Assembly: GCA_030248195.1 (NCBI GenBank)
Contig: JASAND010027772.1
Span: 1 to 64,000 of the forward strand
Direction of reading: 5' to 3'
Length of the DNA: 64,000 bases
Source: Trissonchulus latispiculum
Taxonomy: Eukaryota; Nematoda; Enoplea; Enoplida; Ironidae
The position numbers and the translations under genes were made by a program. Below the pieces are notes generated by a model. The model was not told where the DNA came from, did not search any database, and saw only the letters and a list, made by a program, of their open reading frames with translations. Positions 31,126 to 40,500 of the stretch are shown here, piece by piece (positions within the stretch are counted from its first letter, which is position 1; each line of letters begins with the position of its first letter).

Positions 31126-33820
31126 TTACTGCACTGCACGCCTAACATCAAACAGTGCCTCACAGAGAGCCCTCTTAAAAGAGGGCAGTGAAACTGAGTC
31201 GACCACACCTGCTGGGAGAGCATTCCAATCCATTATCACGCGGTTATGAAATAAATTTTTGACAACGGTCAGGTTATTTTTCGGTACTCTAAGTTTAAAC
31301 ATATGACCTCGAGTAGTTCTCGAGGAAACATTACTTTGAAAAATAAAGAGTTCATCAAAATTAATGTCAATGATACCATGTATAATCTTATAGACCATAA
31401 CTAAATCTTTAAATTTTCTACGGAGTTGTAGAGTCTGCGTTTGCAAATATAAACAGCGCTCTTCATAATTTAAATTAAGATTGCTTAAAATAGTTGCCGT
31501 AAAGCGTTTTTGAACATTTTCGATAACAGTTATATCCTTTATAAGGTAAGGATTCCAGACTTCAGAAGCAGTTTCAAGTAACGGCCTAACATAAATGGTA
31601 AATAACTTAAACTTAATGAAAGGATCCGTAGTAACAAAACAATGCGAAATTAAATGTGCCAACGAAAAACCCTTCTTAGCAATTTTCAAACAGTGGTCAG
31701 AAAATTTCAAATCGTTCCTAACTGTTACACCAAGGTCAGCTGCACTAGAGCAAACTTCTAATTCCGACCCATTTACATAGTATGTGGCAGTAGGGTTGCA
31801 AGACCCCATATGTAAAACCAAGAGTACATAATACATAAGAGTATGACAGCAGGCATACTCTATGTATTATCAGCTTGACACATCCTCTGCACGCTAACGG
31901 CTGACCCCCCCCCCGCAAATTGGACCCCAGTGACCCCCCCCCCGCAAATTGGTACCCAGTCGAAACGGGGGTACGCTCACTCGCTCTATGCTTGTGTGTT
32001 AAAGCTCGAAAACACAAGCAGTACGTGCGCGAATTTTGTGTCTGCTTCGAGCTTTAGCACACAAGTATAGCGCGCGAATTCTTTTGAAGTGAAGGGTCCA
32101 ATTTGCGGGGGGGGTCAGCCGTTAGCGTGCAGAGGATGTGTCAAGCTGATAATACATAGAGTATGCCTGCTGTCATACTCTTATGTATTATGTACTCTTG
32201 GTAAAACTAAACACTTATTAACAGCAACCTCCAACTGCCAAATACGTAACCACTCACATACCGCATCAAAATCTTGCTGTAACAAGTTAGTAGTGCATCC
32301 TTTTTTCATTGATAGATATAACTTTATATCATCTGCATACAATGAGATCTGTGAATTTTTTATAATTTCAGGCAGATCATTAATATAAAACAAAAACAAA
32401 GTTGGACCTAATACAGAACCTTGGGGTACTCCACTTGGCAACAAAGACCATTCTGAGAAATTTTCCTCCACTCTTACCCTCTGACGTCTGTTAGTAAGAA
32501 AAGTACGCAACCAGTTAAGAAGTGTGCCACCAATACCAAAACTTTCCAATTTATGTAACAGTTTCTTATGGCTGACCGAATTGAATGCTTTTTTAACATC
32601 TAAAAATATGACATCAACATAATCACCCCTGTCTATTGCCGATCCCCAATCGAAAGTAGCATTAATCAAACTAGTCAGAGTAGACCTTTTCTTAAGGAAT
32701 CCATGCTGAAAATTTGAAAAAAGGTTTCTGCGATTAGCAAAATCAATCAAAACTTCATTTATAATAATTTCCAAAGGTTTAATTGTGTTCGAAACAATAC
32801 TAACATCGCGATAGTTTTCAACCATGGCACGGTTTCCCTTTTTAAAAATCGGTGTTACGTTAGCACTCCTCCAAATTTCCGGTATCCAGCCAGTGTTGAA
32901 TGAAAAATCATACAAGAGAGAAAGCGGTTCTGCCAATTCAGCCGCAAACGTTTTCAAAAATAAGCTAGGAATTTCATCCGGACCAGTTACTAAATTAGAT
33001 GCAAAACCATGTAATATCTCATAGATTTTTTGACATGTAAAAGTCGGAGTCCATATTTCTTGTTTTTCTTTCGGTTCAATTCTGGGTAGGTTACCATCAT
33101 CAAAAGAGTAAACGGAAGCAAAAAATAAATTCAAAAGATTTGCTTTTTGCTCATCAGTCATTGCAATTTCTCCGTCTTTATTCATAAGCACCGGAAGAGG
33201 AGATTTAGGCTTAATCTTAGAATTTACGTATCTAAAAAATTTCCTGGGAGAAGGATTCGTAAGCAATTTTCGCTCCTGTTGCTGTAAATAATTTAATTGC
33301 ATACCATGAAGAATATTTCTGTAACGCTCATAATCCCATTTTGATTGAAAGTCAAGATCTCTGGTAAAGTTTTTAAAGGCACTAGAACAACGTTTTTCCA
33401 TGTTTCTAATATAGTCAGGCCAAAAACCAACAGATAACCTTGTGTCAACAGGTACAAAATCACTAATTAGAGAAGAAAGCAAGTCCATAAATAAATTAAA
33501 AAATCTGGAGACTGGTGTTCCCAACCCGGTGATCCAAAAGGTTTGAAACCAATTTATTTGAGTCAACTTAATACTTATGGCTATTCTATCCATACGATAA
33601 AAATTTTTAAAGCTTTTGGGTTGAGGAATTTCTAATTCGACTAAAATATCAAAAATTACTGAGGCATGATCAGAAGTTCCGAGTGGTGAGCATATTACAT
33701 TTTCATTTTCAAGCAAAAACTTCAGTTGAGTACGCTTAGATAAGATTCCATTGACATTGCATAGATGAACTCTTATTTTATTGCGATCAGAGCGGAATTT
33801 AACAACATACTCAAAGTCGC
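31126..33820 (-). pseudogene. LINE ORF2: endonuclease remnant plus reverse transcriptase
   Basis: The frame starts with CNVNGILSKRTQLKFLL, the beginning of an AP endonuclease, and jumps directly to CSPLGTSDHASV, the end of the same domain (catalytic SDH). Nearly the whole endonuclease is therefore deleted in frame. The reverse transcriptase follows, with GVPQGSVLGP and the catalytic SLYADDIKLY. The frame is split by a palindromic insertion at 31819-32200 and continues after it to the C-terminal region (SLPSFKRALCEALF) ending at 31126. Subtracting the insert plus one 7-bp duplication (389 nt) leaves the two halves in one frame. Confidence 0.8.
31819..32200. mobile_element. Nested-palindrome element in LINE ORF2, 7-bp TSD (copy 4)
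   Basis: 382 bp, termini CAAGAGTAC and GTACTCTTG, exact duplication GTAAAAC at 31812-31818 and 32201-32207. Sub-terminal hairpin stems are ATAATACATA(A)GAGTATG / CATACTCTATGTATTAT, unlike the stems of copies 2 and 3. The centre contains GTCGAAACGGGGGTACGCTC and an inverted repeat around GCGCGAATT. Copy 5 at 44165 has the same interior, so the two form a subfamily. Confidence 0.9.
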
Positions 33821-33825
33821 TGACC

Positions 33826-34755
33826 TTATAGAGGGGTGTGAGGTGGCCCCGAACCCAGCCGATCTAAGCCAGCAGTCGCACCATTTGGTGGGACTGCAGG
33901 CCTGACCTGCCCCCCCCGACCACCCGAACCCATGCCATTAGACTCAGTCTCACTAACCTGAAAGACAGCCTCAACATCATCAGAAACCAAATTAGCTTGT
34001 TGCCGTCTTTGCCACGCAATTCTTCTAGCTTCTCGTTCGCGATAAGTCAAGTCCCGTCGAATATGCAAGTCCGGCCATTTCTTCTCGCGAGCCGCCTCCA
34101 GGATCGTTCGCTTCGAATCCGAGTCAGCCAAGGTGACCTTCAGCATTCTAAATCGGCCAGGGACAGTCGGGCGGGGACCGTCCCTCCAGACCTTCACAAC
34201 CTTATCGGCAGAAACGTCCACTTTGGCCAGTTCTTCCCGAACGATAGCAATGTCCGACTTTTCCCGATCAGGAGCAATACCGAAAATTACAATATTATCC
34301 TTCTTCTGATGGAGCTCATCCATTTCACGATTCGCTTCGAAAACCGCTTTGAAAGCTGCAGACGCTGCAGCAGCAGCGAAATCTGCAGCAAGAATGCGAA
34401 AATTAAGGCTATCCATAAATGAAGCAATTTTCCCCTCAAGCAAGGACAGTCTGTTGCAAATAGAGTCAACTGGAATAGAAGCCGAGCTGTCACCGGAGGA
34501 AGCTTGATTTTGCTTCAGTAAGTCCACTTCAGATTTCAAATCAGTAACTCGCTGATTGAGTTTAGGAATATCCGAGCGGCAAATAGCACATAAATAAACT
34601 AAAGCATTTCGGCGTCCTGGCGTAGTATAAGTACGAACAGACGCTAGAGACAATCCCGAGCAAGAATCGGAATGAAAATGTCGAGTACAGCTGTAGCAGG
34701 AAATAAATACATCCGAGGCACCAAACGGTCGATCGCATGTTCCACAGGCAGACAT
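33826..34755 (-). CDS. LINE ORF1: PHD-type zinc finger and RRM-like protein
   Basis: 309 residues from ATG at 34755. The N-terminal part has an ordered set of metal ligands, C..C (CGTCDRPF), C..C (CYSC), H and C (HFHSDSC), C..C (CAIC), i.e. a C4HC3 PHD-like finger. A leucine-rich coiled coil (KLNQRVTDLKSEVDLLK) follows, then an RRM-like region (NIVIFGIAPDREKSD to ILEAAREKK) and a basic tail. This is the usual build of ORF1 nucleic-acid chaperones in CR1/L2/Jockey-type LINEs, where the protein coats the RNA. The frame is intact. An in-frame ATG 30 codons upstream exists, but the finger begins straight after this Met. Confidence 0.8.
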   Translation of the reverse strand: MSACGTCDRPFGASDVFISCYSCTRHFHSDSCSGLSLASVRTYTTPGRRNALVYLCAICRSDIPKLNQRVTDLKSEVDLLKQNQASSGDSSASIPVDSICNRLSLLEGKIASFMDSLNFRILAADFAAAAASAAFKAVFEANREMDELHQKKDNIVIFGIAPDREKSDIAIVREELAKVDVSADKVVKVWRDGPRPTVPGRFRMLKVTLADSDSKRTILEAAREKKWPDLHIRRDLTYREREARRIAWQRRQQANLVSDDVEAVFQVSETESNGMGSGGRGGQVRPAVPPNGATAGLDRLGSGPPHTPL

Positions 34756-35437
34756 GTTGCAGAGAAAATAAAGCAACCCTAAACAGCAGAACAGAATGTT
34801 TTTACACAAAATGACAGAATGAAAAATGAAAGAAGCTTTAGGCAAATATATTTAAAGAACAAACAACCAGTTGTTGTGATTTGTATATATAGACGTAGTA
34901 TGTATACGGACGTACGTTATACGCCCCTCAAGAAACCCCAAACTTTTCCAAAAATTCTTTCCGGTTTTCTTGCTAGAATCCTTTTTCTTGACGGCTTTCA
35001 TGGAAAAACTGAAGTAAAAACATCGTAAAAGCTTGTTTATCGCGTTTTTACCATGCTTGAAAATCATGGTAAATTCGCGGTACAATTATCATAAAATGTA
35101 GCAATCCTCCTCTCATGAGTTTAGCATATTTTTACCACGTTTTTTCGAATGGTTAAAACGTGGTAAAATTATAGTAAACACATAGTAACTACGTAAGAAA
35201 ATCATAGTATACAAAATGGTAAAATTGTTTTAAAAAAGGGATTTTGCGTAGTACATTTGTTGTAGATTTCGTAAATGTATGAAAATATCATGGAATCTTT
35301 GTGGTAAATATATCGTACCTTGCGCAGGAAAAATCATGGTAAAAGCGCCGTAAACGCTCCACATCAAATTACCATCAATCTACAATGCATTTACCATGAA
35401 TTTTACCACATTTTTTCAACAAAATGTTCTCCCTGTG

Positions 35438-36216
35438 CCCCCCAATTTTCTGCCCGGCCACACCGATGGGTAGCCCCCCAGCCCTTTTTTCTACCCTCCT
35501 TTAAAACTTTTTGGGGGAACGTCCCCCCAAACTGGGGGGGGGGGGGGGTCGTCGCGAATTGCCAAAAATTGGTTATTTTTAGGGTAAATTTTTTTTGAAC
35601 AAATGTTCAAAAATGTCCAAATTTTTGGCTTATACTGTTTATTATTATTATGAGAAATACACGTTTTTAACTGTATTATGGATCTTATGACTCAATATTG
35701 ACCTTATTTTGGACTTGGAATCATGTTGGCAATCAAGTTTTTGAGTTTAACAACTGTCTAATGTTAAAATTAATTTATGGTTAGATGTTTTTATCATTAG
35801 AAAGAAACGGCTAAAAATGCGATTTTTGGCCTAAAAATGAAAACGTTTTGGGGGGGGGGGGGTCGGGACTCGGGGGGTCTCCAGAGCCCCCCCCCCCCAG
35901 AAAAGGGTGTGGGGGAGCCTCCCCCCCCCCCACCGCAAATCCCCGTTATACCTATGTGTGCCATCTGTTTGGTTTGTGGGGGGGGGGGAGTAAGTAGAAG
36001 GTCGCTCGGGGGACGTTTGTTAGACCATTTAGATGTTAGACTACAAAATGGTTGTTTTCTAGAAATGGGCTTCGTGTGGACCCCACCAAAATCCGAAATT
36101 TGAGGGGGGCAGGGGGGGGGGAGGAGTGAGGACCCTCCTTAACTGCGGTTATGGCTTGCCATCCCGTCTGCCACGATGTTTCTCCATTGCACCCGGTCCA
36201 TAGTTTCACCGGGGGG
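35438..36216. repeat. G- and C-run-rich repeat sequence
   Basis: Alternating homopolymer runs (G11-12 near 35535 and 35850, C9-10 near 35890 and 35925) amid sequence resembling the CATAGGTGT-family arms (GGGGACCCCACCAAAATCCGAAATTTG.. occurs twice, near 36080 and 36275). Translated frames here are glycine- or proline-rich artefacts. Confidence 0.5.
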
Positions 36217-36766
36217 CATAGGTGTACCACCTGTTTGGGTTGGGGGGGAGTAGGAGGTCCAAATTTGGCTCGGGGGACCCCACCAAAATCCGAAATTTGG
36301 GGGAGGGGGACCCCCCCTAAACTGTACCCAAGTTTTTGTGGCTAAAAATGCTCCTTTTTCGATGTACAGTACATTAAACATACTCAAAAGCTTCTGTCAA
36401 TAGTTTTCGTATGCGAAAATAGGGCTTGAAAATTGACAAATTTGTGCTAAAATATGCCTAAATTAGTCCAGATTGTGGTTTATAATTGCGTATATTACCT
36501 TTTAATTGCTATAAATAACCATCCTTAGCTCTTTATATGTGATTTATAGCCCTTTTTTCGAATTTTTTTCAAAAATTTTCAGAAATTGCAAAAAATTTTT
36601 TCAAAAATTTTGCATTTTTTACCTGGTTTGGACCCACTTTTAGGGGGGGAGGGGGGTTTGAGCTCGGCTTGGGGGGGGAGTAGTTGAGGTCGGGTAGGGG
36701 GGAGGGGGGTCTGGCCTCTTCGTGGGGGGTCTCACAGGGGGCAAACTGTAGCCTGGTACACCTATG
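36217..36766. mobile_element. G-rich inverted-repeat element, CATAGGTGTACCA termini
   Basis: Left CATAGGTGTACCA and right TGGTACACCTATG are exact complements over 13 bp, each next to GG/CC. The interior has G runs and AT-rich filler without coding frames. Same family as 29972-30780 and 40113-40261. Confidence 0.6.
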
Positions 36767-36774
36767 CCGGGGGG

Positions 36775-37100
36775 GGGGGGGGTTAGGGTAGGGGGCTATC
36801 CCCCCAAAATTTTCGACCAACTTTACCCCCCAAATTTTTTTACTGTCCCTCCCCCCACTTTTGGTTACCCTCCCCCGGCACTTTTTGGGCCAAAAAGTTA
36901 GCTAACTTTTGCTAAAAAGGTCATTTTTGAAAATTTTTCTCGAATTTTGGCTTAAAATCGGTTTAAAACTGTGTAAAAACGTCAAAAACGATAAAAACAA
37001 GCCTTGTTTTGACAAAAAACCGTTAAAATACAGAACATTTTGCGTTTTAGGCCATTTTTTGAATTTTCTGAGGTCCGATTTTTGGTGGGGTTCGGGCGGG
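36775..37100. repeat. G-rich repeat, relative of 25626-26104
   Basis: Direct copy of the sequence described there, with CGACCAACTTTACC, TTTGGTTACCCTCCC and AACAAGCCTTGTTTTGACA. Confidence 0.6.
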
Positions 37101-37102
37101 TA

Positions 37103-38195
37103 TAGTCAGTCGGGAAAAAACGCCATTTTTCAAACTTCTGGACGTGTAGATTTTTTGGAATTATGGGAAAATTCCTGTAGCTTGTAGAATGGCAACCCCT
37201 ACGAATTATTTTCATGTATTAATGACTTCTCTAGACTGTAGATTAGGAGAGTACTTTGTGATTAATTTCCTGGGGGGAAAATCGGGAAAAAGCCACTTTG
37301 GTCGAAGCATATCCTGAAGGCGTAGACCAATTCTGAGTGTTCCATCATGTTCAGCGTCGCATATTTACCCTAGATTTGTTGTTTATCGAGGCAAATTGCC
37401 TTCGTAAAGCATTAAATACAACTTTTTAGTTTGCACCATAAACTGGCTAGGTTTCATCAAATATAACGTATATAATCGTAAACATGCAAATTTTTCAAAA
37501 ACTTGCTAAAACGAAGGCTAACCACAAAATAGTGTTTTCCAATGAATTCGTAATGCTCTTTTTGGCCAAATGTGTCAGTTTGAGGATGAAGTGTGGAGTG
37601 TAGCGATCAAAACGACTGACGTGACATATTAGTCCAGAAGTTGCTCATTTCAGGGACTGTCCACCTAAAAATGGTATCTCTTTGTAAAACCTGAATTGCT
37701 CATTATTTTCAATTCTATTATATTATTATATTCAATACTCATAGTCATAATCCCAAAAATCCAAGAAAAGCACTCACTATGGGTCTAGAAAGCGACTGGC
37801 TTTTTTCCCGATGGGTCAAAATCATCGGGGAAAAAGCCACACCTGCGCAGAGACCACGTGACGTCCTGAATTATTTACATTTGTATGGGAACAAAGCCAG
37901 ACATGTTCCCACTTGATTGCAATAGAAATTATTCAGATAGCTCTATTGACACGAAAGTTATGAATTTTTGAAACATTTCCGTTTTCAAGCCTTTTCAGGA
38001 TCAAAGTTTTCCAAAAAATGTCGACCCTGCTGTTGACTATAGAGGAGAGCTAGAAAGCTTAAAATCGGCATGTGGGCTTATATTGAGGTCGTCATTCTAA
38101 TGCCAAATATTACTGCAATAGCTTCACCCGTTAGGCCACAGCGGTCGTTTAGTTTTTCCCGAAATTTTGACGTGGCGTTTTTTTCCCGATGACTA
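37103..38195. mobile_element. 1.1-kb inverted-repeat element with TA borders
   Basis: Left TAGTCAGTCGGGAAAAAACG and right CGTTTTTTTCCCGATGACTA are complementary except for one indel, each bordered by TA (37101-37102 and 38196-38197), as in Tc1/mariner-type MITEs. The end motif GGGAAAAAGCCA recurs inside at about 37284 and as a hairpin at 37800-37845. No transposase frame. Confidence 0.6.
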
Positions 38196-38556
38196 TACTC
38201 CCCATCACATTTCGGGGGTCTACCACCAAATTTCCGAAGTTTGCCCCCCCAACCAAAATTTCCGGTGAAACCTCCGCTAGTTGTTGGCAAATCGTTAGCC
38301 AATCTCTTGCCCACATAGCGCCACCGTAAGCTGATTTCAGTTAGATTATATACGTACATCATTTTCTATCAAGTTAATCCACGTCTTCTTCGGAGCAGTC
38401 CGGCGGTACCGCCAAGCGAGTGGCCTCTCGAAGCAGAGCATAGGAATCAGAGATGTGAACTTACTTCCTAGAACTTGGCATATCACTGGTTTCACTTCTT
38501 CTTCTGATCTGGGCTCGTCAGCAAAATGCTATATGAGGGCACTTCAGCAAGCATCA

Positions 38557-39240
38557 GTCCAGCGCAAGTCTTCGCATGTCCATGATCCAAGACATCCAGA
38601 GGATGATGGGAATGGATCCAACAGCTCGGTAGCATATTTAAGGAATGATGCCACGCTTGCTTCCATGTTGATCCGAGACGGTAAATTAGTGACCCCAGGA
38701 GTGTGGAGCCCATTCGCGCCGTTGACCAGACGGATGCCAGGGAGCACCTGTGGGGATCTCCATTTGATGGGGTCCATGTCCATCGGATTTCCCACGGAGG
38801 TGGTTCCAAACTCCCCAACTGGTTTCACTTTCTTCTTCTTCCTATTCCGGGCCCATCGTGCATGGTCTGCAGCAATGTGGAGAATCGCCAAACCAGCACA
38901 CGTCTTCGCAGGCTGTGACCAGGACATCCGGAAAGACCGGGATATTGAAACCGGGACCAACCGCTCGGCAGCATAGTTTAAGGAATGGCTCATTCGGCAC
39001 AACAGACAACCCTCAATCCAGCACACGTCTAGGCCAAATCATCCGGAAAGACCAGGATAGATTCAGCTCGGCAGCATAATTTAAGGATTCAGAATTTGAG
39101 TCATGCCCCCGGGAGGTGGAACCCATTAGCGCCGTTGGCCAGACGGATGCCAGGGGACACCTGTGGGGATCTCCATTTGATGGGGCCCATGTCCATCGGA
39201 TTTCCCACGGAGGTGGTTCCAAGCCCCCCTGGTTTCACTG
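38557..39240. repeat. Local repeats of two kinds
   Basis: A roughly 100-bp unit (GCGCCGTTG.CCAGACGGATGCCAGG to CCACGGAGGTGGTTCCAA) occurs at about 38727 and 39129. A second unit (CCAGC.CA.GTCTTCGC, CATCC..A, AGCTCGGCAGCATA.TTTAAGGA) occurs three times, at about 38557, 38892 and 39012. The stretch is GC-richer than its surroundings and gives several short frames on both strands, none supported as a gene. Confidence 0.7.
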
Positions 39241-40112
39241 GTTTCACTTCATTGTGTGCAACACCTTTATTTATGCCAAATCATTTTTATGCATTATCTA
39301 CACTCTTTCACACGATTTATAGTGTTTAGCTTACGCTTATGTGAGCAATTATCTTTGAGCGTCATTTTGGGATGTCCGGACGACTTGCAACAGTGAGTTT
39401 CTTAATATATATATATTTTATTTGTGCACATGTGTTTATTATAATATAGTCAAACAAATCTGGGGGCTTAAAAATCTTCTTCAAAAGGAAAAATGATGGG
39501 GAAAAAGATGGTTCACCCTGCTGGACTGGCACATGGTGGAGATACAAAATCTAGTGGAATTGAAAGTCCGATTCTTGTAGTTTAAAATCAGGTTACAGAA
39601 GTTTTTTGTGCGCGAAGGGGTTTGCGGCTGTTGTGCTTTACGTATAACGTGGGCTAGTAGGATTTTGGCTAGTTCACACCGTTGTGAAATAGTGAGTGAC
39701 CGTCTTGTTTAGTTACCCTCACTTTTTCCACCACAAAGGGTGAAACCGACGGTGTGCTGTTGTAGATTAAATTTAAAGCACATTTAATTTATTTTATTAA
39801 TTACTAGAGAAACTATATTTTTATATGGTTGGTTAGTAATAGTTGGCCTGCTACTAATTTTGGTTTGCCTGTTGGACAATATTGCGCCTGGCTGCTGGAA
39901 AATAATTTTTAGAAGTAGATATTGTTTTGTGCGCTTTTAATCGCTATTTCGGTGCTGTTGTGGTAAAAGGAAAAGGAATCAAATTGGATAAATTAGTCTA
40001 GATACTACAACCATCATTTCTCCACCTCCTTTTTTATTCCGCTTGTGAGAGAAAATATGAGGCTAGGCCATTTGATGTACAACCGAATGCTGATTTTACT
40101 GATGGTATGGAA
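39241..40112. other. No gene seen
   Basis: AT-rich sequence with a short TA run at 39402-39412. Nothing supported. Confidence 0.35.
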
Positions 40113-40261
40113 CATAGGTGTGGCTGATCAAAAAATCTGGGGGGGGGGCTCCGACGAAGGAAGGGGGTCGCTTTTTTGCCATTTTTGGCCACTTTTTGAA
40201 ATTTGAGGGGGGTCGCTAAAAGTAGTCTTTTTGGTAGGCCCTCCCCCCAAACATGTCTATG
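40113..40261. mobile_element. 149-bp CATAGGTGT element, near 8-bp TSD
   Basis: Begins CATAGGTGTGGC and ends ACATGTCTATG. The flanks GTATGGAA (left) and GTATGGGA (right) look like an 8-bp duplication with one difference, pointing to the hAT superfamily for this G-run family. A G run on the left and a C run on the right fill the short interior. Confidence 0.55.
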
Positions 40262-40500
40262 GTATGGGAAGTACCGATCAAGCCCTATATATACACATGC
40301 TGCTGTATACAAAACGTCTGGCTGGCTACTGTCGGTAGCGATTAAGGAGTTACCTTGTTTCGAATTTCCTCTTCCCCCCCTGATTATAATCTGTATTTTG
40401 GCTTTAATCATAGCGACAACAGATCAATGTGTTGTATGGTTTGTTCACGTAAGACATGCCGTCTGTCCTTAACTTTTTTTAGGTACCTATAAGATGCATT

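Larger units (their letters stand above)
31045..34860 (-). mobile_element. Two-ORF LINE (CR1/L2/Jockey-like), internally deleted
   Basis: Minus-strand non-LTR retrotransposon. ORF1 lies at 34755-33826. ORF2 (about 33820-31126) encodes remnants of endonuclease and a reverse transcriptase. The 3' tail is a short tandem repeat of TTGAA units (plus strand TTCAATTCAATTCAATTC at 31060-31080), typical of CR1/L2-type 3' ends. A palindromic element sits in ORF2 at 31819-32200. The edges are approximate and no target-site duplication was identified. Confidence 0.8.
30120..35437. mobile_element. Inverted pair CACAGGGAGAAC enclosing the minus-strand LINE
   Basis: CACAGGGAGAAC at 30120 is matched by GTTCTCCCTGTG ending at 35437. 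Both flanking interiors (30130-30430 and 35030-35430) are filled with repeats of TGGTAAA / TTTACCA, clearly one family. Without the roughly 3.8-kb LINE between them the element would be about 1.5 kb. Its left end falls inside the G-rich pair 29972-30780, so the two inverted pairs cross instead of nesting cleanly. Confidence 0.6.

Noticed and set aside
35837..36387. Glycine- and proline-rich frames
   Set aside because: Arise from G and C homopolymer runs in inverted-repeat elements.
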